A DNA stretch of 53,883 nucleotides. It comes from Fidelibacterota bacterium. Lineage in GTDB: Bacteria; Fidelibacterota; UBA8477. The first letter of the stretch is position 1. Each line of letters begins with the position of its first letter. The position numbers and the translations under genes are program-made. The stretch lies in NCBI GenBank assembly GCA_021734045.1, contig JAIPJR010000004.1, positions 1-53,883 on the forward strand. The letters run 5' to 3'. The notes below the pieces were generated by a model. The model did no database searches. It worked only from the letters and a program-made list of their open reading frames with translations, and was not told the DNA's origin. Of the stretch, positions 16,565-26,793 are shown in pieces.

Positions 16565-17800
16565 ATGACTGAAATGCCCAATATTTTTCAACGACAACTA
16601 AAAGACTTTGACTGGGTGTTATTCTTACTGGCCGTTTTGATTGCCTCGGCGGGGCTGCTCTCCATCTACAGCACCACCATGCAGCAGGAAGGTTTGGTGG
16701 AACGCAATTATTTCCTGCGACAAATTTTCTGGTTTATCATCGGAATTATCCTTCTGTTTGGTCTGACTTTTATTCCGAAAAAACTGGTCTTCAATCTGGC
16801 CTATGTTCTGTATGGCCTGGGGATTTTGGCACTTTTGGGCACATTTTTGGTGACGGATACCAATGGAACCCACCGCTGGTTCAGAATTGGTGGGTTCAAT
16901 TTCCAACCGTCGGAGTACATAAAGGTGGTGTTAGTCATTACACTGGCCAAGTATTTCTCCGATCACCACCGGCAGATTCAGCAGTTTAAACAGCTTATCC
17001 CACCATTGCTCATGGTCTTATTACCCACAGCTATTGTGATTTTACAGCCGGATTTGGGTACGGCATTGGTGTATGTTGCGACCCTGATCCCGGTCCTTTT
17101 CTGGTCTGGAATTCGTCCGTTAAATTTCTTCCTGCTCCTGGCTCCAATAATATCCATGCTGGCGGCATTTAATATCTTCACCTTTTTTGTCTGGATGGCT
17201 ATTTTGGTGCTGGTGCTCTATATTGGCCAGTCCAAATTGTGGTTCGCCGGTATGAATTTTTTCCTGAATGTGGTTTTAGGTGGTCTGACTAATGTGCTAT
17301 GGGGCATGCTCAAGCCCTATCAGCAGCAGCGTATCTCATCTCTTTTCAATCTCGATGCAGATCCATTGGGCGCAGGGTATCAGCTCATCCAATCCATGAC
17401 TGCTTTTGGTTCGGGGGGTATGTTCGGGAAAGGGTTGGGGCAGGGCACTCAGACTCACTTGAAATTTTTACCGGAACAGCACACCGATTTTATCATGACA
17501 GTCATTGGGGAAGAACTGGGCTTTGTGGCGGTTATTTTGGTGTTGGGGTTGTTTTTCCTGTTTATCATGCGGCTCATTTCGATTGCCTATTCTGCCCGTA
17601 CCCGTTACACATCACTGATTCTCTTCGGGACGGCATCGGTATTCCTGTTCCACATTTTTGTGAATTTGGCCATGATCGTGGGGCTAATGCCGGTCACGGG
17701 TATTCCGCTACCCTTTATGAGCTATGGCGGGTCTTTCATGTCAACCTGTTTTCTCCTGCTGGGTGTATCCCAGAATTCTCTCTTAGGGAATCGGGTATAA
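16565..17800 (+). CDS. rodA: rod shape-determining peptidoglycan glycosyltransferase RodA
   Basis: RodA is the SEDS-family polymerase that extends glycan strands as partner of PBP2. About ten membrane spans are visible, with the family phrases STTMQQEGL, NGTHRWFRIGGFNFQPSEYIK, GAGYQLIQSMTAFGSGG, FLPEQHTDFIMTVIGEELGF and PLPFMSYGGS. The glutamate and aspartate of EQHTDFIMTVIGEE belong to the conserved polar core. ATG 16565 is taken as start because a GGA precedes it; TTG 16562 and ATG 16574 are close alternatives. It ends the rod operon, with 164 bases before the next gene. Confidence 0.96.
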   Translation: MTEMPNIFQRQLKDFDWVLFLLAVLIASAGLLSIYSTTMQQEGLVERNYFLRQIFWFIIGIILLFGLTFIPKKLVFNLAYVLYGLGILALLGTFLVTDTNGTHRWFRIGGFNFQPSEYIKVVLVITLAKYFSDHHRQIQQFKQLIPPLLMVLLPTAIVILQPDLGTALVYVATLIPVLFWSGIRPLNFFLLLAPIISMLAAFNIFTFFVWMAILVLVLYIGQSKLWFAGMNFFLNVVLGGLTNVLWGMLKPYQQQRISSLFNLDADPLGAGYQLIQSMTAFGSGGMFGKGLGQGTQTHLKFLPEQHTDFIMTVIGEELGFVAVILVLGLFFLFIMRLISIAYSARTRYTSLILFGTASVFLFHIFVNLAMIVGLMPVTGIPLPFMSYGGSFMSTCFLLLGVSQNSLLGNRV

Positions 17801-17964
17801 GGGGGCCCTCATTTCCAGATATATCACAGAAATCACCATGCCTAAATGGTTAATTATAAAATATCAACCACAGGAAAATGTTTTTGGATACCCCAGTTAA
17901 CCCGTTAAATTTTGAGTCGAATGTGTAAGGCCTGCCTAATCCGTTTCTCTGGAGGAAGTATTTC

Positions 17965-19149
17965 ATGAATCGCAACCTGTTACCCATTGGATTAATGGCA
18001 CTGTTATTTGGCTTTTATGGATGTGGTAGTAGTGCCCCCGATACAAGTGAAGAATTGGTAAAAATTAAAGCGGATTTAATCCGTGCCAGGGAAGCCGCTG
18101 CCAAGGCCAATAAACAAACGGCTGATTTACAAGCCAGCATGGTCGAATATGAAAAAGAGATGAAAGCATTACGGGAAACCTATGATGAAGATCATAAGAC
18201 CATGGAAGACCTGTACAAGTTGCAGGCTGAGACAAAGGCGACCCTGCTTTCCCTGAAAGATGAAGTGAATGCCAAGGTGGAAACGCTCAGGACCGAAATG
18301 GGAGCCGGTGCAGATACGGAAATGCTTAAGACGCAACTGGACAGTCTGGCACAGCTCATGGATAATGCCATCGCTGAAAAATTTGCTGCGCTGGAAAGTG
18401 ACCTGACCGAACAAGGCGAGTCGCTAGACGCATTGACAAACCATCTGGATAGCTTGGAAGCGCAACTTTCGGATACCGCTTCACCAGTGGACAGCCTGAT
18501 GAATGGATTTGCTGAATTTCAGGTCCAGGTTCATGATGAACTCATGGCATTTGAGAAAGATATCAAAACTAATCAGCAGCATATCCGCACCCAGGACAGC
18601 TCCACTTATGATATTTTGAGTCAATTGGTATTATTGGAGAATAAAATTCTCTCCCTGACCAACTCGTTTAATGAAATCATGAACATGACACCGGCTTCTC
18701 CGGCGCAATCTACACCTCAGACAGGGCGACCCGCAGCGGACTATGCAGAGAATACCTATCAGCGCCCCCGAATGTCCGAAGAAGAGTATAAAAAACAATA
18801 TATTGATGCCTTGAGTAATTACCAGAATGGTAATTATAACGATGCGATTCGCATGTTTAATTCCCTTATTAACGCCAATCGCAATCATGATTTGGCCGAT
18901 AATGCCCAGTACTGGATCGGGGAGTGTTATTATGGTGAGGACAATTATCAGCGGTCACTGGTCGAATTCCAGAAAGTCTTCGATTTCTCCAATTCCAATA
19001 AAGCGGATGCTGCCCAATTCAAGATCGGATTGTGTTATTTGAATATGGGTAATGCTTCACAAGCCCGGTCGGAATTTCAAAAATTTCTGAATCTGTTTCC
19101 CAATAGTGATTACACCCAAAAAGTACGGGACATGTTGTCTAAATTATAA
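17965..19149 (+). CDS. coiled-coil/TPR lipoprotein, CpoB/YbgF-like
   Basis: A lipoprotein signal ends at Cys20 (FYGCGSS). A long, charged coiled coil follows (about 30-230), then a Pro/Gln linker and three TPR-like repeats at the C-terminus (NGNYNDAIRMFNSLI, EDNYQRSLVEFQKVF, MGNASQARSEFQKFL). This is the design of CpoB, which coordinates outer-membrane constriction with PBP1B and the Tol-Pal system, though the coiled coil here is far longer than in E. coli CpoB. No tol or pal gene is adjacent. The start has a strong GGAGGA seven to ten bases upstream. The class is secure, the exact function less so. Confidence 0.75.
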   Translation: MNRNLLPIGLMALLFGFYGCGSSAPDTSEELVKIKADLIRAREAAAKANKQTADLQASMVEYEKEMKALRETYDEDHKTMEDLYKLQAETKATLLSLKDEVNAKVETLRTEMGAGADTEMLKTQLDSLAQLMDNAIAEKFAALESDLTEQGESLDALTNHLDSLEAQLSDTASPVDSLMNGFAEFQVQVHDELMAFEKDIKTNQQHIRTQDSSTYDILSQLVLLENKILSLTNSFNEIMNMTPASPAQSTPQTGRPAADYAENTYQRPRMSEEEYKKQYIDALSNYQNGNYNDAIRMFNSLINANRNHDLADNAQYWIGECYYGEDNYQRSLVEFQKVFDFSNSNKADAAQFKIGLCYLNMGNASQARSEFQKFLNLFPNSDYTQKVRDMLSKL

Positions 19150-19197
19150 TAGACTCCTCGCACTCAACCATAACATCCTGAATAGATTGCCAAACTT

Positions 19198-20031
19198 ATG
19201 CCCCGACGAATCTACTTCCTGACGACTGAAATTGACCCGTTTGCACAAACCTATCAGTTGGCACCATTCTCCAACCAGATACCAGCGATTTTCAATGAAA
19301 AGAAACAGGACATCCGAATTATCTCACCGCGCTACGGCTTTATCAGTGAGCGTCGGTATATCATCCGGGAGGTCATTCGCCTGCGTGAAATTGAGGTAGA
19401 TTATAAGGATGAGATGCTGATTGGCGCTGCAAAATCTGCCTTTGTTCCCAATACGAAGGTACAGGTCTATTTCTTGGATTATCTGCCATACTTTGGCAGC
19501 ACGACAAAATCATTGTACACCGTTCGCGGGGGACGCTTTAATCAACGCAATGCAGAAAAGTTCTTCTACTTCGGGAAAAGCGCCATTGAAAACCTCACCT
19601 ATCTTTATTGGCAGCCTGAATATCTGTTTTTGAATGACTGGACGTCTGCGATTGTGGCAATATTGATGAAAACCGTGTATAAGGATGAGGAATTTTTCGC
19701 GGGAATGAAAACCGTGTTGAATCTCATTAATCCGGTGGAAATGGGGCCGGTGGAAGAGAAGCATTTCCGGATGGCCGGCATTGATCCTGAGATAACGGAA
19801 GGCTTCGAAAACAATCTGTTGGGTCTCGCCGCCAAATATGCTGATGAGATTACGGCCATTTCATTTCCCGATTCGGACGCAAAAGAAAAAATTAAACAAA
19901 ACCAACAGCTGAGCCAGGCATTGGAGCAGGAACAAAAACCGGTGAAGCACTTTTCACTGAGCGATGATACGGAAGAAGGATGGCGAGCGCTTAGTGCTCA
20001 GTTTGAGGAATATTTCAATATCGAAGTTTGA
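19198..20031 (+). CDS. stand-alone N-terminal (GT5) glycogen/starch synthase domain
   Basis: The 277-residue product corresponds to the first Rossmann domain of glycogen synthase and starts like that family (YFLTTEIDPFAQTYQLAPFSNQIP). The ADP-glucose-binding KxGGL motif is replaced by QTYQL. Further family-like phrases are FLNDWTSAIVAILMKTVY and LAAKYADEITAIS. The C-terminal catalytic domain is absent and the frame is not broken, so this is not a recent truncation. Similar short proteins are known in Bacteroidota, where as I recall they sit near a DUF4270 lipoprotein gene. Here too a lipoprotein gene follows. Glycogen synthase activity is unlikely; a regulatory or sugar-binding role is possible. 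Confidence 0.78.
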   Translation: MPRRIYFLTTEIDPFAQTYQLAPFSNQIPAIFNEKKQDIRIISPRYGFISERRYIIREVIRLREIEVDYKDEMLIGAAKSAFVPNTKVQVYFLDYLPYFGSTTKSLYTVRGGRFNQRNAEKFFYFGKSAIENLTYLYWQPEYLFLNDWTSAIVAILMKTVYKDEEFFAGMKTVLNLINPVEMGPVEEKHFRMAGIDPEITEGFENNLLGLAAKYADEITAISFPDSDAKEKIKQNQQLSQALEQEQKPVKHFSLSDDTEEGWRALSAQFEEYFNIEV

Positions 20032-20099
20032 ACCAGTTCCCCACGAAAACATCATGGGTATGATTATTTCAAGTGTCCCACGCTTGAGAGAAGAGTAGG

Positions 20100-21275
20100 A
20101 TGACGTCAATGCGATTTATGCATAAAATAGAGGTGAAATTAATTGGGTTGGCGATTGTCGCCCTCATGGGATGCGAAGACCCGCAATCACTGAATGACAC
20201 TTCGGTGGTAAATAATCCCTTTGAGCAGCGGACGGACACACTCTCCCAAGTCGTGAGCATCAAATCGTTCCAGGATTCGGTCCAATGGTCAAAATTAAGC
20301 CGGCTGGTGATGGGCATGCTTCCTGGATATAACACAGGAATTCAGTTTAACATCCTGCTGGACAGTTCACTGGTAGATAGTGTGGTTTTTGATTCGGTAT
20401 ATGTGCGTTTTGAACGGGATTTGCTCTATCAAGCTGATCCTGATAACATGAGTGTCCCTGGCCCGGCTAATGTAAACCTTTATGACGCCCGGAACTTAGG
20501 ATCAGACGCGGACCCGAGCACCTGGAGTTCACCGATTGGGGTAACGCAAATGACCTTTGCTGAAACGGATACCACGCTAATTATCCATCTTAATCGTGAT
20601 TCTGTGCTTAGTACGCTTCAATACGATACATTGAAGGTTATGGAACTGGCTATGAATCTTCCCGATGTAACCGACCGTATTCAACGATTCTATTCGGCAG
20701 AAACCGCCTTCCCCCCGAAAGTCTATTTTTCATACACGAGTCTGGATACGGTCATTTCACGAAATTTCCTTTACGATGCATCCGTAGTTACCTGGAATCC
20801 CGCGGCTCCGGGTTTGGATACAACGCAGTTTGAATATGTGTCGGTACTGGGTGCTCAAAAACTGCAGATCAGATTAAAATCAGACAGCCTGACATTCCAG
20901 GGGAGCGACCAACTTCAGCATGTTATCAGAGCCCTGGCTACACTAACGGTGGATTCGACGGCATCAAGGTTCTACTTGCAATCCGGCATTGATTCAATAC
21001 CGGCGGTTGCGCTGTCCTTGCGACAATTGGATGCGGATACATGTAACTGTAATACCGTAAGTTTTAATTTCAAATCCGGGGATAGTGGTCAGACCAATTA
21101 TGCCATCACCAACATCATGGCTGAAGCTGTGGCTGAACCCGACAGCGTTACCAGCTTTTATATCCGTCCACTGAATGCAGGTCTGGATCCGGGACTACTG
21201 GCCTTCCCTAAAAATCAATCGGGAGAATCACTTTTGGATGTGGTTGTAACTTCAGCCCGGGTGGGGAAGCCATGA
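20100..21275 (+). CDS. outer-surface lipoprotein of unknown function (DUF4270-like by context)
   Basis: The 391-residue protein has a lipoprotein signal with the lipobox VALMGC (Cys25), then an all-beta body with many Asp, Ser and Thr and hydrophobic strand patterns. I do not recognise a catalytic motif. A CNCN cluster lies near residue 320. The gene follows the glycogen synthase N-domain gene and overlaps the next gene by four bases (ATGA). That context resembles a Bacteroidota neighbourhood in which a DUF4270 lipoprotein follows the same synthase fragment; the sequence link is unproven. ATG codons at 20100 and 20109 are both possible starts. Confidence 0.6.
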   Translation: MTSMRFMHKIEVKLIGLAIVALMGCEDPQSLNDTSVVNNPFEQRTDTLSQVVSIKSFQDSVQWSKLSRLVMGMLPGYNTGIQFNILLDSSLVDSVVFDSVYVRFERDLLYQADPDNMSVPGPANVNLYDARNLGSDADPSTWSSPIGVTQMTFAETDTTLIIHLNRDSVLSTLQYDTLKVMELAMNLPDVTDRIQRFYSAETAFPPKVYFSYTSLDTVISRNFLYDASVVTWNPAAPGLDTTQFEYVSVLGAQKLQIRLKSDSLTFQGSDQLQHVIRALATLTVDSTASRFYLQSGIDSIPAVALSLRQLDADTCNCNTVSFNFKSGDSGQTNYAITNIMAEAVAEPDSVTSFYIRPLNAGLDPGLLAFPKNQSGESLLDVVVTSARVGKP

Positions 21276-22510
21276 GATTTTGTAAAACCAACTTTATCCT
21301 TTTACTCATAATGCAGAGTACACTCCTGGCGCAACCGCTATTACAGGCGATTGGATATGGCGATTTTCAGGACAATGGATCTGCCATCGAAGCCGGTCTT
21401 GGTTACGCAACTACAGCGCATTATGACTCGGCTAATTTCCTCCCCAATAATCCTGCCAGTTGGCATGATCTGAAAACGGTCAAGATTCTGACCGGTGGTA
21501 CGGCAGGCCTACACATGCTGCCGGGTGATGCCCTCTATCAACCGAGCGCATCGTCTGTCGCTTCGCAATTTCAACGCCTGAGCCGCTTACAGTTGGGGTT
21601 TCCAGTCGGTCAGCGAATTTACACCTCCGTTGGAACCGAACCGCTGACGGATATGGCCGGGTCTTTTAAAAATGCTTCCGATACCAGCGCTACTGCACCG
21701 GTTTTAACCGTGGAAAATTCAGGTGGTATCTGGAGCATGTTTATCGGTGCAGGTTTTAAGGTTAACGATGCAATTAGTCTGGGGCTAAAATGGCACCGCC
21801 TAACCGGGTATTATGCCGAAGAAGCGCTTCAGTATTATCCTGACCTGTCCACCAGCAGCAGTTCCAAAATAGCCGGGAATATCCGGGGAAATTTGCTGGA
21901 GATGGGCTTGCAGGCAAAATTGTTCGACAACATGATTTATGGTATCACGCTCAATCTGCCGGTCGTAGAACCCAGTTTTTCTGGTGAGGTGACACTGGTG
22001 GGATCGCCCGATGCGTTGTCTTATACGGAAGCCCTGTCGGATTGGCCCGTGCGACTCGCTATGGGGGTTGAATATCAATATTCGGAGCGCGTTTATTTCT
22101 TACTCGACCTGAGTCAGCGATTTTTCAGTGAAGATGCCTTCAAGGACAATCATCTTTTTACCATACCGGACAACTGGGATGAGAGCATTCACTCAGCCTC
22201 ATCATTTAATTCGGGTCTTTTACTCAGGCATCGTGATCTGGCAGGTACATTTTTTGAACGGACTGATTGGCGCATGGGGTTTTATCATAAAATATTCTAC
22301 GCCTCACCATCTCCGAACATGTATATTCGCGAAACATATTTGACAGGGGGATTTGGCGTTCCATTGCCACAGAACCGGTCGCGCCTGGATTTTTCACTGG
22401 GTGTGGGTAAGCGCGGGGGAATGTCCGGATATCCGGAAGAAAATTTAGTGAATTTTAAAATAAGTATTCAGACCAGCGAGCGCTGGTTCACGAATGCCAA
22501 GCGCAGATGA
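21272..22510 (+). CDS. outer-membrane beta-barrel protein of unknown function
   Basis: A signal peptide (cleavage near LLAQP, residue 21) is followed by alternating polar/hydrophobic strands and aromatic girdle residues characteristic of a barrel, including GLKWHRLTGYYAEEALQYYP and FFERTDWRMGFYHKIFYAS. The NNPASWHDL phrase near residue 60 resembles the NPA/NPAG turn of PorV/FadL-type barrels. It starts inside the stop of the preceding lipoprotein gene (ATGA), so the two should be made together and may form a complex at the outer membrane. No substrate can be inferred. Confidence 0.65.
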   Translation: MRFCKTNFILLLIMQSTLLAQPLLQAIGYGDFQDNGSAIEAGLGYATTAHYDSANFLPNNPASWHDLKTVKILTGGTAGLHMLPGDALYQPSASSVASQFQRLSRLQLGFPVGQRIYTSVGTEPLTDMAGSFKNASDTSATAPVLTVENSGGIWSMFIGAGFKVNDAISLGLKWHRLTGYYAEEALQYYPDLSTSSSSKIAGNIRGNLLEMGLQAKLFDNMIYGITLNLPVVEPSFSGEVTLVGSPDALSYTEALSDWPVRLAMGVEYQYSERVYFLLDLSQRFFSEDAFKDNHLFTIPDNWDESIHSASSFNSGLLLRHRDLAGTFFERTDWRMGFYHKIFYASPSPNMYIRETYLTGGFGVPLPQNRSRLDFSLGVGKRGGMSGYPEENLVNFKISIQTSERWFTNAKRR

Positions 22511-22526
22511 GAAAGGGATACATCTC

Positions 22527-23801
22527 ATGAAAAGCAGAATCTGGACGATTGCAATTGTCGGAATTGTCGGCCTGGGAATGATGTTGTCGGCTTGTCAACC
22601 GCCTTCCGCCATGACGGAGGAAGAAATGGCGTTACGGCAAAAGGCGTATAAAGATTCCATGAAAAAAGCCAATATGCGTGAGTGTATGAAATTCCTGAGC
22701 TTTGCCACGGAATACTATAAGAATAAAGACTATGAAGATGCCCTCAGGAATTACAAGAAACTCTTCGAACTTCAGTGCGTGGATGAAGAGTTGGCGCGTG
22801 ATGTCTTTGTTTTTGTCGGTAATTCCTATCGGGAATTGAACCAGCTTGATTCAGCATTGTATTACTATGATCGGGGACTCTCTTACATCCCGGAGAACGC
22901 TTATCTGCGCCAAAACAAAATCTACACATTAAAACTCATGGGCGATACGGATGGCGTTCTGGCTGAAAAAGCGGAATTGCTCCGTTACACGCCCGATGAT
23001 ATGAAATTGGCTGAAGAGCTGGTAGATGAATATCTCCTGAACAAGTATTTTGAGGAAGCCAAGGCGCTGGCGCAGCAGATATTAGAAAAAGATCCCAACA
23101 ACCGGAATGTGCAAAATATTCTCCGTGAAGCAATGGTTGAGCTGGGTGAGGATATATTTGATATGATCAAAGCCCGGTATGAGGAGGATCCTGCCAACCT
23201 TCAGAATATCAACGAGTATGCCGGACTGCTCATCGAGCGGAATATGATGACCGAAGCAACCCAGGTCCTGGAAAATGCGGTCAAGGTGAACCCGGACAAT
23301 GAAAACATCATGCGCAGATTGGTTGACGTGTACAACTCCAAGGGCAATACCGCCCAAACGGTGACAATTCTGACAAAATTGATTAAACTGAAGCCTAATG
23401 ACACGGAGTATCAATACCAGATCACTGACGCATACCTGAATACGGGTGATCATAAATCGGCATTGAAACAAGCCGAAGCCATTATCAAGGCCAATCCGCA
23501 AGATGGACGCGCTTATGCCAATCGCGCGAAGGTCTATGAAGAAATCGCCAATGCCTGCACCGGCGCAGCTCCGGATTTTAGTGATAAACTGGTTTTCAGT
23601 ATGGCCTACGAGGATTATTTAAAAGCTCGTGACTTACGATATTCTAAAATCCAGAATAAAATCGATTTCCTGGGTGAAGCCAGAATTCCCCAGAAGGGTG
23701 ACTGGTTTTTCTACAGGGACGATTATGTGGATAAACAGGGTTATGCCACACCTCAGAAAAAATGTTACAGCTGGCTCACCCGAAAAGTGAAAGCACCGTA
23801 A
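22527..23801 (+). CDS. TPR-repeat lipoprotein
   Basis: The lipoprotein signal ends in MMLSAC near residue 19. The remainder is a run of about nine tetratricopeptide repeats, for example KNKDYEDALRNYKKLFELQ, LNQLDSALYYYDRGLSYIPE, MMTEATQVLENAVKVNPDNE and TGDHKSALKQAEAIIKANPQ. A short C-terminal region with aromatic residues ends in CYSWLTRKVKAP. TPR lipoproteins usually scaffold envelope complexes. The ATG at 22527 is preferred over an earlier start at 22494 because the signal peptide begins there and GAAAGGGA stands about eight bases upstream. It is likely cotranscribed with the barrel gene, which ends 16 bases before. Confidence 0.8.
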   Translation: MKSRIWTIAIVGIVGLGMMLSACQPPSAMTEEEMALRQKAYKDSMKKANMRECMKFLSFATEYYKNKDYEDALRNYKKLFELQCVDEELARDVFVFVGNSYRELNQLDSALYYYDRGLSYIPENAYLRQNKIYTLKLMGDTDGVLAEKAELLRYTPDDMKLAEELVDEYLLNKYFEEAKALAQQILEKDPNNRNVQNILREAMVELGEDIFDMIKARYEEDPANLQNINEYAGLLIERNMMTEATQVLENAVKVNPDNENIMRRLVDVYNSKGNTAQTVTILTKLIKLKPNDTEYQYQITDAYLNTGDHKSALKQAEAIIKANPQDGRAYANRAKVYEEIANACTGAAPDFSDKLVFSMAYEDYLKARDLRYSKIQNKIDFLGEARIPQKGDWFFYRDDYVDKQGYATPQKKCYSWLTRKVKAP

Positions 23802-23828
23802 GCTCATCTTTCCTGCCGGAGAAGAGAT

Positions 23829-24269
23829 ATGAACCTGGCTATCGGATCGGATCATGCGGGATTCGAAGCAAAACAGGAATTGATCCCCTTCCTGACAAAC
23901 GAAGGGCATACCGTCATTGACCTGGGGTGTAATTCTGCTGATTCGGTTGATTATCCTGATTTTGCAGTGATGGTCGCCAAAAGTGTCCAATCCGGCGAAA
24001 GTGACCTGGGAATTCTAATCTGCGGAACCGGTATCGGGATGTCGATCACTGCCAATAAGGTTCTGGGGATAAGGGCTGCGTTATGTACCAGCATCGCCCA
24101 CGCGGAGCTGAGCCGTCAGCACAATAACGCCAATATTCTATGCCTGGGTGCACGGCTCCAAAGTGCCCAGGAGCAGATGGATATTACGCTTGCGTTTTTA
24201 AACGCTGAGTTCGAAGGTCAGCGGCATGCCAGGCGTGTTGACAAGATTCATGACTTAACGGGGTGCTAA
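23829..24269 (+). CDS. rpiB: ribose-5-phosphate isomerase B
   Basis: RpiB interconverts ribulose-5-phosphate and ribose-5-phosphate in the pentose phosphate pathway. The 146-residue length is normal. Motifs include the N-terminal [15 protein letters not shown], the catalytic-cysteine loop [15 protein letters not shown] (near 65-80) and [12 protein letters not shown]. The gene begins a compact + strand run with glyA four bases behind and has GGAGAAGAG before its ATG. A role in supplying nucleotide precursors fits nrdR further down. Confidence 0.95.
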   Translation: MNLAIGSDHAGFEAKQELIPFLTNEGHTVIDLGCNSADSVDYPDFAVMVAKSVQSGESDLGILICGTGIGMSITANKVLGIRAALCTSIAHAELSRQHNNANILCLGARLQSAQEQMDITLAFLNAEFEGQRHARRVDKIHDLTGC

Positions 24270-24273
24270 AATC

Positions 24274-25572
24274 ATGTTAGAAAAATTACGTCAGACCGAT
24301 CCGGAAATCTTTGCGTCAATTCAGCATGAAAGGGACCGTGAAGCGGGAACGCTGGAGCTTATCGCATCGGAAAATTTTGTGAGCCAATCGGTCTTGGAAA
24401 CGGCCGGTAGTGTCATGACCAATAAGTACGCGGAAGGGTATCCAGGACGACGTTACTATGGTGGCTGTGATGCGGTGGATGAGGCGGAAAATTTAGCGAT
24501 TGAGCGGGCGAAAAAGCTTTTTGGTGCGGCCTATGCCAATGTTCAACCTCATTCCGGCTCGCAAGCCAATATGGCGGTCTATTTTACATTTCTGAATCCG
24601 GGTGATAAGGTCCTTGGAATGGATTTAGCCCATGGAGGACACCTGACTCATGGGAGTCCGGTTAACTTTTCCGGGCGATTTTTTCAGGTCATGGGATATG
24701 GCGTGAAACGGGACTCGGGTTTGATTGATTACGATCAGGTACGCGATTTAGCGAAAAAACACCAGCCCGGAATGATTATCGCAGGAGGCAGTGCCTACCC
24801 ACGCCATTATGACTTCAAATTATTCCGTGAAATTGCGGATGAGGTCGGTGCATTTTTAATGGCCGATGTGGCACATCCGGCAGGTTTAATAGCCGCGGGT
24901 GAACATCCCAGCCCACTGCCGTATTGTCATGTGGTCACCTCCACGACCCACAAGACACTGCGTGGTCCCAGGGGTGGTCTGATTTTACTCGGTGAAGATT
25001 TTGAAAATACTTTCGGGATCGTGGCACCCAAATCGGGTCGCACAAAGATGATTTCCGAACTTCTGGATAGCAATGTGATGCCTGGTATTCAGGGCGGACC
25101 GCTCATGCACATTATCGCAGCGAAAGCGGTGGCTTTCGGGGAAGCGCTGCAACCAGCTTTTAAAACCTATGCGAAACAGGTGATTACCAATGCCAAGGCA
25201 TTAGCCGATGCCCTCGTCGAGCGGGGATTTGATCTGGTTTCGGGCGGGACCGACAATCATTTAATCCTGATGGATTTGACAGCCAACGGGATTTCCGGTA
25301 AAAAAGCTGAACGGGTATTAGAAGAGGCGGGGATTACCGTGAATAAAAACATGGTACCATTTGACGAACGCAGTCCGCTTATCACCAGCGGTATACGAAT
25401 CGGTACGGCGGCGCTGACAACCCGTGGATTTAGAGCAGGCGAAATGGCGCTTGTGGCCGATTTCATCCACCGAGTCCTCTCCAATCCTGATGATGATACG
25501 GTTAAACAGACCGTTCGAAATGAAATTGCTGCCCTGACCGGTAAATTTCCATTATACGCGGATATTTTATGA
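24274..25572 (+). CDS. glyA: serine hydroxymethyltransferase
   Basis: GlyA converts serine and tetrahydrofolate to glycine and methylene-tetrahydrofolate, using pyridoxal phosphate. The 432-residue product has the expected length and motifs: [56 protein letters not shown] and the PLP-lysine loop [14 protein letters not shown]. It is one of the most certain genes here. Its last bases overlap the nrdR start (ATGA), linking one-carbon metabolism with control of deoxynucleotide synthesis. Confidence 0.98.
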   Translation: MLEKLRQTDPEIFASIQHERDREAGTLELIASENFVSQSVLETAGSVMTNKYAEGYPGRRYYGGCDAVDEAENLAIERAKKLFGAAYANVQPHSGSQANMAVYFTFLNPGDKVLGMDLAHGGHLTHGSPVNFSGRFFQVMGYGVKRDSGLIDYDQVRDLAKKHQPGMIIAGGSAYPRHYDFKLFREIADEVGAFLMADVAHPAGLIAAGEHPSPLPYCHVVTSTTHKTLRGPRGGLILLGEDFENTFGIVAPKSGRTKMISELLDSNVMPGIQGGPLMHIIAAKAVAFGEALQPAFKTYAKQVITNAKALADALVERGFDLVSGGTDNHLILMDLTANGISGKKAERVLEEAGITVNKNMVPFDERSPLITSGIRIGTAALTTRGFRAGEMALVADFIHRVLSNPDDDTVKQTVRNEIAALTGKFPLYADIL

Positions 25573-26012
25573 ATTGCCCCAAATGTAAACAATCGGATAC
25601 TCGGGTCGTTGACTCGCGTTCGACGCAGGAAAACACCGCCATTCGCCGGCGACGTGAATGTCTGGAATGCCATTATCGCTTCACCACTTACGAGTATGTG
25701 GAATCGGAAGCCATGATGGTGATTAAGACGGACAATAAGCGGGAAGCCTTCAATCGTGATAAAATTTTAAAAAGCATGGTGGTTGCCTGTAATAAACGTC
25801 CCATTACGCTGGATGCGCTGAATTCGGAAGTGGATAAAATTATTCAGGATATCAATGACCTTGGGCAACCGGAAATTTCCTCCAAGAAAATTGGTGAAAT
25901 AGTGATGAATCATCTGGCGACCCTGGATCAGGTTGCCTATGTACGTTTTGCCAGCGTTTACCGCCAATTTCGAGATGTGGAAGCCTTCCGGGCTGAATTA
26001 GACCGTATCTGA
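25569..26012 (+). CDS. nrdR: transcriptional repressor NrdR
   Basis: NrdR represses ribonucleotide reductase genes by sensing ATP/dATP. The 147-residue protein has the zinc ribbon [15 protein letters not shown] ... [12 protein letters not shown] (Cys3, Cys6, then the second CxxC) and the ATP-cone (about 49-139) that begins [16 protein letters not shown]. Both domains are intact. It overlaps glyA by four bases, a neighbourhood seen in many bacteria. Confidence 0.97.
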   Translation: MNCPKCKQSDTRVVDSRSTQENTAIRRRRECLECHYRFTTYEYVESEAMMVIKTDNKREAFNRDKILKSMVVACNKRPITLDALNSEVDKIIQDINDLGQPEISSKKIGEIVMNHLATLDQVAYVRFASVYRQFRDVEAFRAELDRI

Positions 26013-26031
26013 TTTATCTGATGACCCCACC

Positions 26032-26793
26032 ATGATACGCGTGGAAAATATTTATAAGCGCTTCAATGACAAGCACGTACTCCGTGGTGTCAATCTGGCT
26101 GTACAGGATGGCGAGACACTGGTTGTGCTGGGGAAAAGCGGTGTGGGTAAAAGTGTCCTACTGCGATTAATCCTGCGGTTAATGGAAGCTGACCAGGGAC
26201 GAATCATTATTGATGATAAAGACATTGCCACCCTGACACCTAAAGAAATGAACAAGATTCGGTTGAAGTTTGGTATGTTGTTCCAGTCATCCGCTCTTTT
26301 TGACAGTATGAATGTGGAAGATAATGTGAGTATTGCGCTCCGGACGTTGACAGAAAAGCCAGAAAATGAGATCCACCAACGTGTCGCAGATTGTTTGAAG
26401 ATGGTTGATTTGGACGGAACCGAAGCGTTGTTTCCAGCGGAATTAAGTGGCGGCATGCGAAAGCGAGTCGGGTTAGCCCGAGCGGTGGCCATGAATCCGG
26501 CGTATCTACTGTACGATGAACCGACAACCGGTCTTGATCCGGTCATGACAGAATCCATTGCTCAGATTATCCGTAAACTGCAACGGGAACTCAACGTCAC
26601 CAGCATTGTCGTAACTCACGATTTACAGACAGCGTTTACTGTAGCCGATAAAATGGCGTTGTTGCACGAAGGACAAATTCAGATCGAGGGTTCAATTGAA
26701 GCGTTACGGGATTCAAACGATCCGATTGTAAAAGAATTCATTCGCGGGTATGCCCGCAAACACAAAGAAGAGGTACACCACATTGATGATTGA
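26032..26793 (+). CDS. ABC transporter ATP-binding protein (MlaF/Ttg2A type)
   Basis: The 253-residue ATPase has Walker A GKSGVGKSVLLRLI (near 37-50), Q-loop LFQSSALFDSMNVEDN, signature ELSGGMRKRVGLARAVA and Walker B LLYDEPTTGLDPV. The SGGMRKRVGLARA form and the ALFDSM phrase point to the phospholipid-transport ATPase MlaF. The permease MlaE and substrate-binding MlaD are not adjacent, so its partners lie elsewhere. The stop overlaps the next start by eight bases. Confidence 0.85.
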   Translation: MIRVENIYKRFNDKHVLRGVNLAVQDGETLVVLGKSGVGKSVLLRLILRLMEADQGRIIIDDKDIATLTPKEMNKIRLKFGMLFQSSALFDSMNVEDNVSIALRTLTEKPENEIHQRVADCLKMVDLDGTEALFPAELSGGMRKRVGLARAVAMNPAYLLYDEPTTGLDPVMTESIAQIIRKLQRELNVTSIVVTHDLQTAFTVADKMALLHEGQIQIEGSIEALRDSNDPIVKEFIRGYARKHKEEVHHIDD

